From NCBI GenBank assembly GCA_944385125.1, contig CALWVZ010000003.1, positions 35,698 through 99,697 on the forward strand: a DNA stretch of 64,000 nt, in the 5' to 3' direction. Below, one piece after another: positions 1 to 8,002 of this stretch; the first letter of the stretch is position 1; each line of letters starts with the position of its first letter. The stretch is from an uncultured Oscillospiraceae bacterium (lineage in GTDB: Bacteria > Bacillota > Clostridia > Oscillospirales > Oscillospiraceae). The translations under genes and the position numbers were made by a program. Under the pieces are notes generated by a model. That model had not been told where the DNA came from. It did no database searches and saw nothing but the letters and a program-made list of their open reading frames with translations.

Positions 1-520
1 AATCCCGGCCGTCCCGTTCCACCCGGCCGCCCTGACGGGAGAAGCAGCCCTCCAGCCAGTCCGGGGCTTCCATGCCCACATAGCCCTCTTCTCCGGTGTA
101 GAGCCCCAGTCGGCCGCCCCGGGAGATCTCGGATATGAGCCACAGATCCAGGCCCCGGGCGAAAAGCTCCTCAGCCCTGTCGGCAATGGCCAGGGTCTCC
201 GGGTCCCCGGCGGGGATGTAGCTGAAGAACACTTCCACCGCTCCGCCGCAGATCATGCCCAGGTCCTCCACGTCGTTTCGGGTCAAGGAAAAATCCTTTT
301 GAAAGGAGTTCCTGTCCTCCAGGACCTGGGCGGCTATCTGCTCCGAGCGGTACTCCACGGCCCCGCCGCCTATGGTGCCGCAGATGCGTCCCTGCCTGCC
401 CACCAGCATGCGGGCCCCGGCTCCCCTGGGGGCGGCCCCGGAGGAGGCGATAACTGTGACCAGCGCCAGGTCCTCCCCGGCGTGGAGCAGCCGGGCTATG
501 GTTTTGAACATCTCTCTCAT
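1..520 (-). CDS. XdhC/CoxI-family molybdenum hydroxylase maturation protein (partial)
   Basis: The reading frame starts with ATG at 518-520 and stays open to the window edge, so the C-terminal half is missing. The visible ~173 residues match the XdhC/CoxI family: an N-terminal segment with ASSGAAPRGAGARML, then CGTIGGGAVE and the hallmark MICGGAVEVF. Family members carry or protect sulfurated molybdenum cofactor and hand it to xanthine dehydrogenase-type hydroxylases in the cytoplasm. Its ATG overlaps the stop of the upstream phosphatase/HD gene by 4 bases (ATGA), so the two are translationally coupled. The start is fixed by that overlap. The hydroxylase it serves is not in the window, so the substrate is unknown. 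Confidence 0.85.
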   Translation of the reverse strand, partial: MREMFKTIARLLHAGEDLALVTVIASSGAAPRGAGARMLVGRQGRICGTIGGGAVEYRSEQIAAQVLEDRNSFQKDFSLTRNDVEDLGMICGGAVEVFFSYIPAGDPETLAIADRAEELFARGLDLWLISEISRGGRLGLYTGEEGYVGMEAPDWLEGCFSRQGGRVERDGRD

Positions 521-1575
521 GGGACAACTTCCTTTCCGCATATAGAATTGATTTTATCTCTCAGAGCCAGGGCGGCGGCTTTGCGCCGGGCATGGGCCTG
601 CCTGGCCTGCTCGTCTGTGCATTTTGAAAAGCTGAGACGAAAACGCTCCTCCAGCCCCACCCGCCGGGCGCCGGAGAGACATTTGTCGGCCAGGGACACC
701 AGCGCCGCCTCCGGGGGCTGCGCCGGGGATTCGTGGTGCTGCCGGACGATCTCGGCCTGGGCAGGGTATCCCAGCTCCTCCAGCCACCGGGCCCCCTGAG
801 CCGCATGTTCAGGGCTGAGGCGGGCGATGTCGTGGAGCAGGGCGGCGCTCTCTATGAGCTGCCGGTCAGTCTCCACACCGGCGTCCGCCAGCTCTTCGGA
901 AAGCTCCAGAGCCAGCTCCGCCACGGCCTTGCAGTGCTCCCGCACATTCTCCGGCAGGCCCGCCGCCTCCAGCAGGGCCAGGCAGGCGTCCCGGTCCAGA
1001 GAGGGCCTTGGCAGCACATTCAGTCTGCCCGGATAGAAGGTACCGTCATAATACAGCTCGCTCCAGGCTCCGCAGCTCTGGTACAGGGTCTGGACAGGGG
1101 CTTGCGGGGCGATGCTGCTGAGAAACAGCCGGTTCACCGAGCGGTGGGCAACGACGGCTATGTCCCCGGTACTGCTGCCCAGGGCCGTATCCAGAGCGGC
1201 CCTGAATCTCTCCAAAGCGGCCCCGGCCTCCTCGGCCCCGGGCATGGGCAGCTCCATGTTTTCGCCCCGGGCCCGGTACAGCTCCGGCCAGCGGCGGCGT
1301 ATGAGCTCAAAACTCAGCCCCTCCCAGTCTCCGGCGTACTGCTCCATGAGCCCCGGCAGGACGCAGACCCGCGGGGCCAGGGCCAGGGCGGTGTCCCGGG
1401 CTCGGGACAGGGGGCTGGAAAAGACCGCCGAGACCCGGCCGCCCAGCTCCAGACCCAAAAGACAGGCCTGGAGGCGACCCATGGAGCCCAGGGGTAATTC
1501 AGAGCTGCCCAGGCATATGCGCTCTCCCCCGGGGAGCTCCGGCTGCCCGTGGCGGATAAGATAGATCTTCCTCAT
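517..1575 (-). CDS. Histidine phosphatase - HD domain fusion protein
   Basis: A 352-residue protein with two enzyme domains. Residues 1-190 are a histidine (phosphoglycerate mutase-like) phosphatase: RHG at 8-10 holds the phospho-accepting His, and the second catalytic His sits in VVAHR near 144. Residues 195-345 are an HD-superfamily domain with H214 and the H-D pair at 248-249 (ALLHDIARL), followed by His-rich QHHE near 280. It overlaps both neighbours by 4 bases and so is locked between a MobA-like/ModE protein and XdhC, which suggests a role in molybdenum cofactor or hydroxylase maturation. The substrate cannot be read from the sequence; a nucleotide or cofactor phosphoester is a guess. 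Confidence 0.85.
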   Translation of the reverse strand: MRKIYLIRHGQPELPGGERICLGSSELPLGSMGRLQACLLGLELGGRVSAVFSSPLSRARDTALALAPRVCVLPGLMEQYAGDWEGLSFELIRRRWPELYRARGENMELPMPGAEEAGAALERFRAALDTALGSSTGDIAVVAHRSVNRLFLSSIAPQAPVQTLYQSCGAWSELYYDGTFYPGRLNVLPRPSLDRDACLALLEAAGLPENVREHCKAVAELALELSEELADAGVETDRQLIESAALLHDIARLSPEHAAQGARWLEELGYPAQAEIVRQHHESPAQPPEAALVSLADKCLSGARRVGLEERFRLSFSKCTDEQARQAHARRKAAALALRDKINSICGKEVVP

Positions 1576-2498
1576 GGGAAGACCCCGCCGAAGTGCTTGG
1601 CGTAGAGCTCATTTGCCACTTCTCGCACCTGGTTCACATAGCTGTTGTAACGCCGGAGGAAATCCCTGCCGTCGTCGGTGAGGGAGCTCTGCCCGCCCTT
1701 GGCGCCGCCTTTGCTGCGGATTATGAGGGGCCGGTTCAGCTGGGATTCCAGGGTCTTTATCATGTTCCAGCCGCTGGAATAGGACAGCTGCATCCGCTGG
1801 CAGGCGCTGCGCACGGAGCCGGTCTCCTCCACCAGGCTCAGCAGCATGGCTATCCTGCTGTCAAAGAAGGGCTTTTCCCTGGCCAGGGACACGCTGACCA
1901 GGGGCCGGACCAGCTGGCTGTTGTGTATCTTCAGCAGGGTCTTGTAGTCCTCTGGGGTATCGGCGTCGTGGAGTATGCCCGGGTCGGACACGGGCACCTG
2001 TTCCATGGCGGCGCCGCAGCGGGAGAGGGCGCCCTTAAGCCCATCCTCCCCGGAGTCTGCCAAAAGGACATCCACCAGATGCACCGAGAGCATGATGGGG
2101 TGGCCCGGCTCCCCGTTGAATATGGGGCAGGCAAGGGGAGCGGAGCTGTCCATAAGACTTTTAACGGTGGCGCTGGTGAAAAGGGGGATGTCCACCGGGG
2201 TGAAGAGTATCCTGTCGCATTTATCCCTGAGATATTCCAGACCTATTTTGGCGGAATCGAACATATGGGTGGTGCTGTAGTTCTCGTTGCGCAGGAAAAT
2301 AATGCCGCTGTTGCTCAGGTGCCGTTCCAGAGCCAGGGCGTTGTAGCCCGTGACCATGACTATCTTTTCCACGCCGGCCTGGTGGAGGGTGGCCACTATC
2401 CTCTGGGCTATGGAAATAGAGCCGATATTCAGCATGGGCTTGAAGTCCCCCATCCTGGAGGACATGCCTGCGGCGACTATCAGAGCGCCGGTCTGCAT
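1572..2498 (-). CDS. MobA/MocA-like nucleotidyltransferase fused to ModE-type DNA-binding domain
   Basis: Residues 1-190 are an NTP transferase of the MobA/MocA type, with the nucleotide-binding loop AAGMSSRMGDFKPML at 9-23 and a metal-site segment (FTPVDIPL). Such enzymes add CMP or GMP to molybdopterin. Residues ~200-305 are a winged-helix domain like the ModE N-terminus (SRIAMLLSLVEETGSVRSAC and the wing KGGAKGGQSSLT). No molybdate-binding MOP domain follows. The protein may therefore be both cofactor cytidylyltransferase and a DNA-binding sensor; the regulatory half is an inference. It is the first gene of the minus-strand operon with the phosphatase/HD and XdhC genes. Confidence 0.85.
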   Translation of the reverse strand: MQTGALIVAAGMSSRMGDFKPMLNIGSISIAQRIVATLHQAGVEKIVMVTGYNALALERHLSNSGIIFLRNENYSTTHMFDSAKIGLEYLRDKCDRILFTPVDIPLFTSATVKSLMDSSAPLACPIFNGEPGHPIMLSVHLVDVLLADSGEDGLKGALSRCGAAMEQVPVSDPGILHDADTPEDYKTLLKIHNSQLVRPLVSVSLAREKPFFDSRIAMLLSLVEETGSVRSACQRMQLSYSSGWNMIKTLESQLNRPLIIRSKGGAKGGQSSLTDDGRDFLRRYNSYVNQVREVANELYAKHFGGVFP

Positions 2499-2632
2499 CT
2501 GTCCGCCTCCTTGCGTGGCCCTAACCGAATATAGGCAGGGCCGATTTTGTTTTGTATAAAGAGTATATTACATATTCAAAAATTTTTCTACAGAAAAATG
2601 CTGCGGCGGAGCGGTATTCCTTGCGGTGGCTT

Positions 2633-2661
2633 GTCCGGCATGCGGGAGGACAATGCCGGAC
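2633..2661. repeat. Inverted repeat GTCCGGCA...TGCCGGAC in the divergent intergenic region
   Basis: Perfect 8-bp arms (2633-2640 and 2654-2661) around a 13-base spacer, inside the 320-base gap between the MobA/ModE gene (minus) and the first binding-protein gene (plus). It lies upstream of the plus promoter at 2709 and in the leader or promoter zone of the minus gene. It could be an operator, for example for the neighbouring ModE-type domain, or a leader hairpin. No function can be assigned. The rest of the gap is AT-rich promoter sequence without genes. Confidence 0.5.
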
Positions 2662-2708
2662 TAAACTGATAAAATTATTAAAAAACTGTGAATCACTCTT
2701 CTGGGACA

Positions 2709-2737
2709 TTGACAGTTTTTATTGTAAGCTATACAAT
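2709..2737 (+). promoter_or_regulatory. Promoter of the first ABC transporter operon, with dyad over the -10
   Basis: TTGACA at 2709-2714 and TACAAT at 2732-2737 are separated by 17 bases, a near-consensus sigma-A promoter. ATTGTA AGCTA TACAAT (2721-2737) forms a 6-bp-arm inverted repeat covering the -10 box, a natural repressor site. The start codon follows about 80 bases downstream with AAGGAGG as ribosome binding site. Confidence 0.7.
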
Positions 2738-2818
2738 TTAGCCATTATACCGGGGAAAGTTTCTGTAAGTAATATACAGAAGCCCGGACGTAAAAATTTT
2801 CTGTAAGGAGGAAAATAA

Positions 2819-3952
2819 ATGAAAAAGTTTCTGGCATTGCTGCTTGCTCTGCTGATGGCCCTGTCTCTGTGCGCCTGCGGCAGCTCCCAGCCCGCCGCCG
2901 AGGAGGCTCCCGCCGAGGAGCCCGCTGCCGAGGCCCCTGCGGAAGAGGCCGCCGAGGATGATCTGGTGAGCCTGGCTCAGGCCGAGGGCCAGCTGGTGGT
3001 CTACGGCTCCTGCGAGGAGGAGTATCTGGCCGCTGCCTGCGCCAAGTTTGAGGAGCTCTACGGTATAGAGACTCAGTATCAGCGCCTGTCCACCGGCGAG
3101 GTCCAGGCCAAGATAGAGGAAGAAAACGGCAATCCCTCCGCCGACGTATGGTTCGGCGGCACCACCGACCCCTACAATGTTGTGGCTGCCGAGGGCTTGC
3201 TGGAGCCCTATGAGGCCGAGAACGCCTCCCACCTGATGGGCGACATGTACCGCCATCCCGACGGCTGCTGGTACGGCATCTACAAGGGCATCCTGGGCTT
3301 CATGGTGAACAAGGACGAGCTGGAGCGCATGGAGCTGGAGGCTCCCCAGGATTGGCAGGATCTGCTCAAGAGCGAGTATGAAGGACTGATCTGGCTGTCC
3401 AACTACAACACCGCCGGCACCGCCAAGCTGGTCATTAACACCATGATCCAGAAGTACGGCCATGACGAAGGCATACAGTACCTGGTAGACCTGGACAAGA
3501 ACATCCAGGTGTACACCAAGTCCGGCTCCGGCCCCTCCAAGAACGTAGGTACCGGTGAGTGCGTCATCGGCATCGGCTTCCTCCATGACGGCATCACCCA
3601 GATCATCGACAACGGCTATACCAACATCGAGCTGATAATCCCCAGCTCCGGCACCTCCTTTGAGATAGGCGCCACCGCCATCTTCAAGGGCGCCGCCCAT
3701 CCCAATGCCGCAAAGCTGTGGATAGAGTTTGCTCTGTCTCCCGACTGCGTGAACATCGCCAAGGACAACGGCTCTTATCAGTTCCTTGTCATTGACAATG
3801 CCGAGCAGCCCGAGCAGGCCGCCGAGTTCGGTCTTGACCCTGAGAACGTCATGGACTACGACTTTGAAGATGCCACCAACAATATCACCACCTATGTGGA
3901 AGAGGTTATGAACGCTCTGGGCGGCGGAGACGACCGCTTCCAGACGGAGTGA
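2819..3952 (+). CDS. ABC transporter substrate-binding lipoprotein (AfuA/FbpA-like)
   Basis: A 377-residue extracytoplasmic binding protein. The signal peptide ends in a lipobox with Cys20 (SLCAC), followed by an Ala/Glu/Pro-rich tether to about residue 46. The mature part (VVYGSCEEEYLAA, then ADVWFGGTTDP and GYGI-like hinge segments) is the Fe(3+)-type extracellular solute-binding fold, which also includes AfuA hexose-phosphate binders. It lies directly upstream of a fused permease and an ATPase, forming a complete importer. A terminator hairpin after the gene should leave excess binding protein over membrane parts. Iron, sugar phosphate or another anion are all possible; context favours sugar phosphates. 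Confidence 0.85.
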   Translation: MKKFLALLLALLMALSLCACGSSQPAAEEAPAEEPAAEAPAEEAAEDDLVSLAQAEGQLVVYGSCEEEYLAAACAKFEELYGIETQYQRLSTGEVQAKIEEENGNPSADVWFGGTTDPYNVVAAEGLLEPYEAENASHLMGDMYRHPDGCWYGIYKGILGFMVNKDELERMELEAPQDWQDLLKSEYEGLIWLSNYNTAGTAKLVINTMIQKYGHDEGIQYLVDLDKNIQVYTKSGSGPSKNVGTGECVIGIGFLHDGITQIIDNGYTNIELIIPSSGTSFEIGATAIFKGAAHPNAAKLWIEFALSPDCVNIAKDNGSYQFLVIDNAEQPEQAAEFGLDPENVMDYDFEDATNNITTYVEEVMNALGGGDDRFQTE

Positions 3953-3980
3953 TCTGAAAATAAAAAGCATGTCTCATAGA

Positions 3981-4012
3981 ATGGAGGCGGCTGTCGCCGC
4001 CTCCATTTTTTA
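3981..4012 (+). terminator. Intrinsic terminator/attenuator after binding-protein gene
   Basis: An 11-bp perfect stem (3981-3991 with 3996-4006), a TGTC loop and a following T-run. It sits between the binding-protein gene and the permease gene, so it probably reduces rather than blocks read-through. Confidence 0.8.
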
Positions 4013-4067
4013 AAAAAGCGTCCCCCCGGGGGACAGTCTCCAGTTCGGAAAAGAAAGGAGAGCTCTT

Positions 4068-5780
4068 ATGGCAAGAGGTCAAGGCGCAGCTCTGGACAGG
4101 AAAAAGCTGATGGCCGACCCGGTCATGGTGACCACCATTGTCCTGCTGATAACATTTCTTACTTTGTTTATTCTCTACCCCCTGGCGATACTGCTGGTGG
4201 ATAGTTTTTACGGCGAGCAGGGGGTGACCCTGGATATCTTTAAACGGATATTCAATATGCCCACCTTTACCACGGCAATAACCAACACCCTGAAAGTGGG
4301 CTTTCTTGTGGGCATACTCTCTACCCTCATAGGGCTGCTGTTTGCCTATGTGGAGGTCTATGTGCGGATGAACCGCTTTGTGGGCGGGCTTTTCAAGGTG
4401 GTGTCCATGCTGCCTGTGGTCTCGCCCCCCTTTGTGCTGAGCCTTTCCATGATAATGCTTTTCGGCAAGGCGGGCATAATAACCCGTTTTATCCTGGGCA
4501 TATATGACAACAGCGTCTACGGCTACTGGGGCATAGTCATAGTCCAGACTCTGACCTTCTTCCCGGTGTGCTACATGATGCTCAAGGGCCTGCTGAAAAA
4601 TATCGATCCCTCTCTGGAGGAAGCGGCTCGGGACATGGGGGCCTCCCGTATGAAGGTGTTCACCAGCGTTACCTTCCCTCTGCTGCTGCCGGGCCTGGGC
4701 AACGCCTTTTTGGTGACCTTCATCGAGTCCATCGCCGACTTTGCAAACCCCATGATAATCGGCGGCTCCTACGACACCCTGGCCACCACCATCTATCTCC
4801 AGATAACCGGCGCCTATGACAAGGCGGGGGCTGCGGCCATGGCCGTGGTGCTGCTGTGCATAACGCTGCTGATGTTTGCGGTGCAGAAATACTACCTGGA
4901 GGCAAAGACCGCCGCCACCCTCACCGGCAAGGCCTCCCGGGGCAGGATGCTCATAGAGGACAGGAGCGTGAAGATACCCCTCACCATCCTCTGCTCCCTG
5001 GCCGCCTGCTTTGTTATAATGATGTACCTTTGCGTGCCCATAGGCTCCTTCTTCCCCACCTGGGGCTATAAGTTCTTCCCCCTGACGGGCAAGTGGTTCG
5101 GCCTGATCTTCACCCGCTACCACGGCCTCCAGGCCTTTACGGATTCCTTCATGCTCTCCCTTATAGCGGCGCCCATCACCGCCCTTCTGAGCATGATAAT
5201 CTCCTACCTGGTGGTAAAGCGGAAGTTCCGCTCCAAGGGCTTTATCGAGGCCGTGTCCATGCTGGCCATGGCCGTGCCCGGCACGGTGCTGGGCGTAGGC
5301 TATATAAGAGGTTTTGCCAGCGGCGTTTTCCACACCGGCTTTCTCCAGGGCATCTACGGCACGGGGCTCATACTCATCATCGTGTTTGTGGTGCGTTCCC
5401 TGCCCACCGGCACCCGCAGCGGCATCTCCGCTTTGCAGCAGATAGACAAGTCCATAGAGGAGTCCGCCTACGATATGGGGGCGGACAGCCTGAAGGTCTT
5501 TATGACGGTCACATTGCCTCTGATAAAGGATTCCTTCCTCTCCGGCCTTGTCACCGCCTTCGTGCGCAGTATAACCGCCATCTCCGCCATCATACTGTTG
5601 GTGACGCCTCAGTTTCTGCTCATCACTGTGCAGATCAACGAGTTTGCGGAAAAGGGCTCCTACAGCCTGGCCTGCGCCTTTGCCACCATACTTATAATCA
5701 TAACCTACGGCGCCGTGCTGCTGATGAACCTGTTTATAAAGCACTTCGGTACCAGCCGGAAATTAAAGGAGGACAACTGA
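4068..5780 (+). CDS. ABC transporter permease, double-length (AfuB/FbpB-like)
   Basis: A 570-residue inner-membrane protein made of two fused binding-protein-dependent permease modules. Each has about six hydrophobic segments and an EAA loop for contact with the ATPase: EEAARDMGASRMKVF from residue ~183 and EESAYDMGADSLKVF from ~464. Fused permeases of this size are typical of Fe(3+)/AfuB-type importers. RBS AAAGGAG lies 8 bases before the ATG. The ATPase gene begins 4 bases after the stop. Substrate specificity is set by the binding protein and is not evident here. Confidence 0.88.
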   Translation: MARGQGAALDRKKLMADPVMVTTIVLLITFLTLFILYPLAILLVDSFYGEQGVTLDIFKRIFNMPTFTTAITNTLKVGFLVGILSTLIGLLFAYVEVYVRMNRFVGGLFKVVSMLPVVSPPFVLSLSMIMLFGKAGIITRFILGIYDNSVYGYWGIVIVQTLTFFPVCYMMLKGLLKNIDPSLEEAARDMGASRMKVFTSVTFPLLLPGLGNAFLVTFIESIADFANPMIIGGSYDTLATTIYLQITGAYDKAGAAAMAVVLLCITLLMFAVQKYYLEAKTAATLTGKASRGRMLIEDRSVKIPLTILCSLAACFVIMMYLCVPIGSFFPTWGYKFFPLTGKWFGLIFTRYHGLQAFTDSFMLSLIAAPITALLSMIISYLVVKRKFRSKGFIEAVSMLAMAVPGTVLGVGYIRGFASGVFHTGFLQGIYGTGLILIIVFVVRSLPTGTRSGISALQQIDKSIEESAYDMGADSLKVFMTVTLPLIKDSFLSGLVTAFVRSITAISAIILLVTPQFLLITVQINEFAEKGSYSLACAFATILIIITYGAVLLMNLFIKHFGTSRKLKEDN

Positions 5781-5783
5781 GCC

Positions 5784-6860
5784 ATGGAAAAAACAAAGAA
5801 AGGCGTCCGCCTGGAGCATATCTCCAAGATATATCAGGACCCCAAGACCGGCAAGGACTTCTATGCCGTGCATGACACCTCCCTTACCATAGAGCCGGGC
5901 AGCTTTGTGACCTTGCTGGGCCCCTCCGGCTGCGGTAAGACCACCACCCTGCGCATGATAGCCGGCTTTGAAAGCCCCGACGAGGGGGAAATCTACCTGG
6001 GGGATGAGCCGATAAACGAGCTGACCCCCAACAAGCGGGACACCGCCATGGTCTTCCAGAGCTACGCTCTGCTGCCCCACTACAATGTGTTTGACAATGT
6101 GGCCTACGGCCTGAAGCTGCGGAAGGTACATAAGGACGAGATCAAAGAGCGGGTCATGAAGATCCTGGACCTGGTGGAGCTGAGCGGCATGGAAGGCCGT
6201 ATGACCAACCAGCTCTCCGGCGGCCAGCAGCAGCGCGTGGCCCTGGCCCGGGCTCTGGTCATCGAGCCCTCGGTGCTCCTCTTTGACGAGCCCCTTTCAA
6301 ACCTGGACGCAAAGCTGAGAGTCTCCATGCGTACCGAGATCCGCCGCATCCAGCAGGAGGTGGGCATCACCGCCATCTACGTCACCCACGACCAGAGCGA
6401 GGCCATGGCCCTGTCGGATAACATCATCATCATGAACAAGGGCGTGGTGGCCCAGATGGGCACGCCCCAGGAGATATACTACCATCCCAACAGCGAATTC
6501 GTGGCCGATTTCATCGGCGAGGCAAACTTCCTCAAAGGCACTCTTACCGGCCAGAGCGGCAGCATGGCTGCCTTCAGCATAGAGGGCAACAGCCTGGAAG
6601 TGGAGAGCCAGGGCAAGCTGGAGCAGGGGAAGGAGTATACTCTGGTGCTGCGGCCCGAGTCCGCCCATCTGGCCGAAGAGGGCGGTCTGCCCTGCAAGGT
6701 CACCCTCAGCTGCTTCATGGGCTCCTATCAGAACTATCAGGTCATGGTTGGCAATACCCTGGTAAAGCTCACCGAGAGCAACCCTAAAAACAAGCACATC
6801 TACAAGGTGGGGGAGAGCTGCACTTTGAAGTTCGAGCCCGACGCCGTGCATATCCTGTAA
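5784..6860 (+). CDS. ABC transporter ATP-binding protein (AfuC/FbpC/PotA-like)
   Basis: A 358-residue cytoplasmic ATPase with Walker A GPSGCGKTT (~50), the Q-loop, signature LSGGQQQR (~146), Walker B LLFDEP and the switch His in YVTHDQSEA. The last ~110 residues form a TOBE-type domain (VLRPESAHL) found in importers of polyamines, iron and sugar phosphates. It follows the permease by 4 bases and closes the operon before a strong terminator. Confidence 0.92.
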   Translation: MEKTKKGVRLEHISKIYQDPKTGKDFYAVHDTSLTIEPGSFVTLLGPSGCGKTTTLRMIAGFESPDEGEIYLGDEPINELTPNKRDTAMVFQSYALLPHYNVFDNVAYGLKLRKVHKDEIKERVMKILDLVELSGMEGRMTNQLSGGQQQRVALARALVIEPSVLLFDEPLSNLDAKLRVSMRTEIRRIQQEVGITAIYVTHDQSEAMALSDNIIIMNKGVVAQMGTPQEIYYHPNSEFVADFIGEANFLKGTLTGQSGSMAAFSIEGNSLEVESQGKLEQGKEYTLVLRPESAHLAEEGGLPCKVTLSCFMGSYQNYQVMVGNTLVKLTESNPKNKHIYKVGESCTLKFEPDAVHIL

Positions 6861-6890
6861 AGATCAGGGGACGGCGCATGCCCCGGAATG

Positions 6891-6921
6891 AAAACCTGCC
6901 GCTCCGTGCGGCAGGTTTTTT
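6891..6921 (+). terminator. Intrinsic terminator of first ABC operon
   Basis: A 12-bp perfect stem (6891-6902 with 6908-6919) with a 5-base loop and T-run. Confidence 0.9.
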
Positions 6922-7003
6922 GCCGCCATCATTGTAAAAAGGTGTCGATTCGTGATAAAATCATAACAGGGATGCAGATAGTGTCATGAAGGGAGGCGGA
7001 GAG

Positions 7004-8002
7004 ATGAAAAAAATGCTTGCTGCCGTTCTGGCGCTGACGGCGCTGTTTGCTGCAGGCTGCGGCAGAGCCGGAGACGCCGACGGCAGTTCCTTTGCCCCGC
7101 CGGAGGAGCGGAGGCTGGTCATCTATACTTCCCATAAAGAGGAGGTGTATCAGCCTCTTATAAGAGAATTCGAGCAGCGTACCGGCATCTGGGTGGAGCT
7201 GGAGACCGGCGGAACTACGGAGCTGCTGGAAAAAATATCCCAGGGCGGCACTGACTGCGATCTGATGCTGGGCGGCGGGGCGGACAGTCTCAGCGCCTAT
7301 TCCCGCTGCTTCAGTCCTTACCGCAGTAAATATGAGGACAGCGTCCGGCCGGAGCACCGCAGCGCCGACGGAAGCTACAGCCCCTTTTCCGCCCTGCCGG
7401 TGGTGCTGATATACAATACAAAGCTGGTGCGGATGAACCCCCCGGCAGGCTGGAAGAGCCTGCTGGACGGAGCCTGGCGGGGGAGGATAGCCTTTGCCGA
7501 CCCGGCGGTGTCCGGCTCCAGTTATACGGGCCTGTGCACTCTGCTCCAGGCCCTGCCCGGGGACAGGGAGGAGCTCCTGAAAGAATTTGCCGCCAATCTT
7601 AAAGGACGCCTGCTCTCCTCTTCCGGGGAAGTGGTGGGCGCAGTGGCGGAGGGCAGCTGCTATATAGGAGTCACCCTGGAGGAGACGGCCTTGAAAGGAA
7701 TGGCCGAGGGCCTTGACATAGCCATCATCTACCCTGAGGAGGGTACCAGCGCTCTGGCCGACGGGGCGGCGGTGGTGGCCGGCTGCGCCCATGAAGACAA
7801 TGCCCGGAGCTTTATCGACTTCATGCTAAGCCCGGAGGTACAGCAGATGCTGGAGGAGGACTTTTCCCGCCGGAGCGTCTGCGGTTCCGGGGAGGGCCTG
7901 GAGGCTTTGAAACTGATAGATTATGACATCCAGTGGGCCAGCGAAGAGCAGGGAAATTTGCTGAGCCTGTGGAAAGAGCAGTTTGAAGGAGCGGAAGAAT
8001 GA
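7004..8002 (+). CDS. Substrate-binding lipoprotein of a three-component sensor (HptA-like)
   Basis: A 332-residue protein; ATG 7004 is chosen because GGGAGG lies 7 bases before it and a signal peptide with lipobox AAGC (Cys19) follows. An ATG 18 bases upstream has no such site. The mature part (LVIYTSHKEEVYQPLI, then LMLGGGADSLSAY) is the same Fe(3+)-type binding fold as the two transporter binding proteins. No permease is attached. Its stop overlaps the histidine kinase start by 4 bases. This matches the staphylococcal HptA-HptS-HptR arrangement, where a binding protein presents hexose phosphate to a kinase, so it is probably a sensor rather than a transport subunit. Confidence 0.82.
   Translation: MKKMLAAVLALTALFAAGCGRAGDADGSSFAPPEERRLVIYTSHKEEVYQPLIREFEQRTGIWVELETGGTTELLEKISQGGTDCDLMLGGGADSLSAYSRCFSPYRSKYEDSVRPEHRSADGSYSPFSALPVVLIYNTKLVRMNPPAGWKSLLDGAWRGRIAFADPAVSGSSYTGLCTLLQALPGDREELLKEFAANLKGRLLSSSGEVVGAVAEGSCYIGVTLEETALKGMAEGLDIAIIYPEEGTSALADGAAVVAGCAHEDNARSFIDFMLSPEVQQMLEEDFSRRSVCGSGEGLEALKLIDYDIQWASEEQGNLLSLWKEQFEGAEE

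Noticed and set aside
2560-2818. Molybdenum cofactor riboswitch before the first importer or MobA/ModE gene
   Set aside because: The region has inverted repeats, but I could not recognise the conserved Moco RNA core, and the plus-strand promoter leaves only a ~75-base leader.
3906-5744. 612-codon open frame on the minus strand
   Set aside because: Antisense shadow of the first ABC permease; composition (His/Gly/Gln-rich) is typical of reverse reading in GC-rich DNA.
4068-6860. Certain ferric-iron transporter (fbpABC) annotation
   Set aside because: The family is right, but AfuABC-type sugar-phosphate importers are indistinguishable at this level, and the phosphatase, kinase and HptASR-like context argues against a firm iron call.
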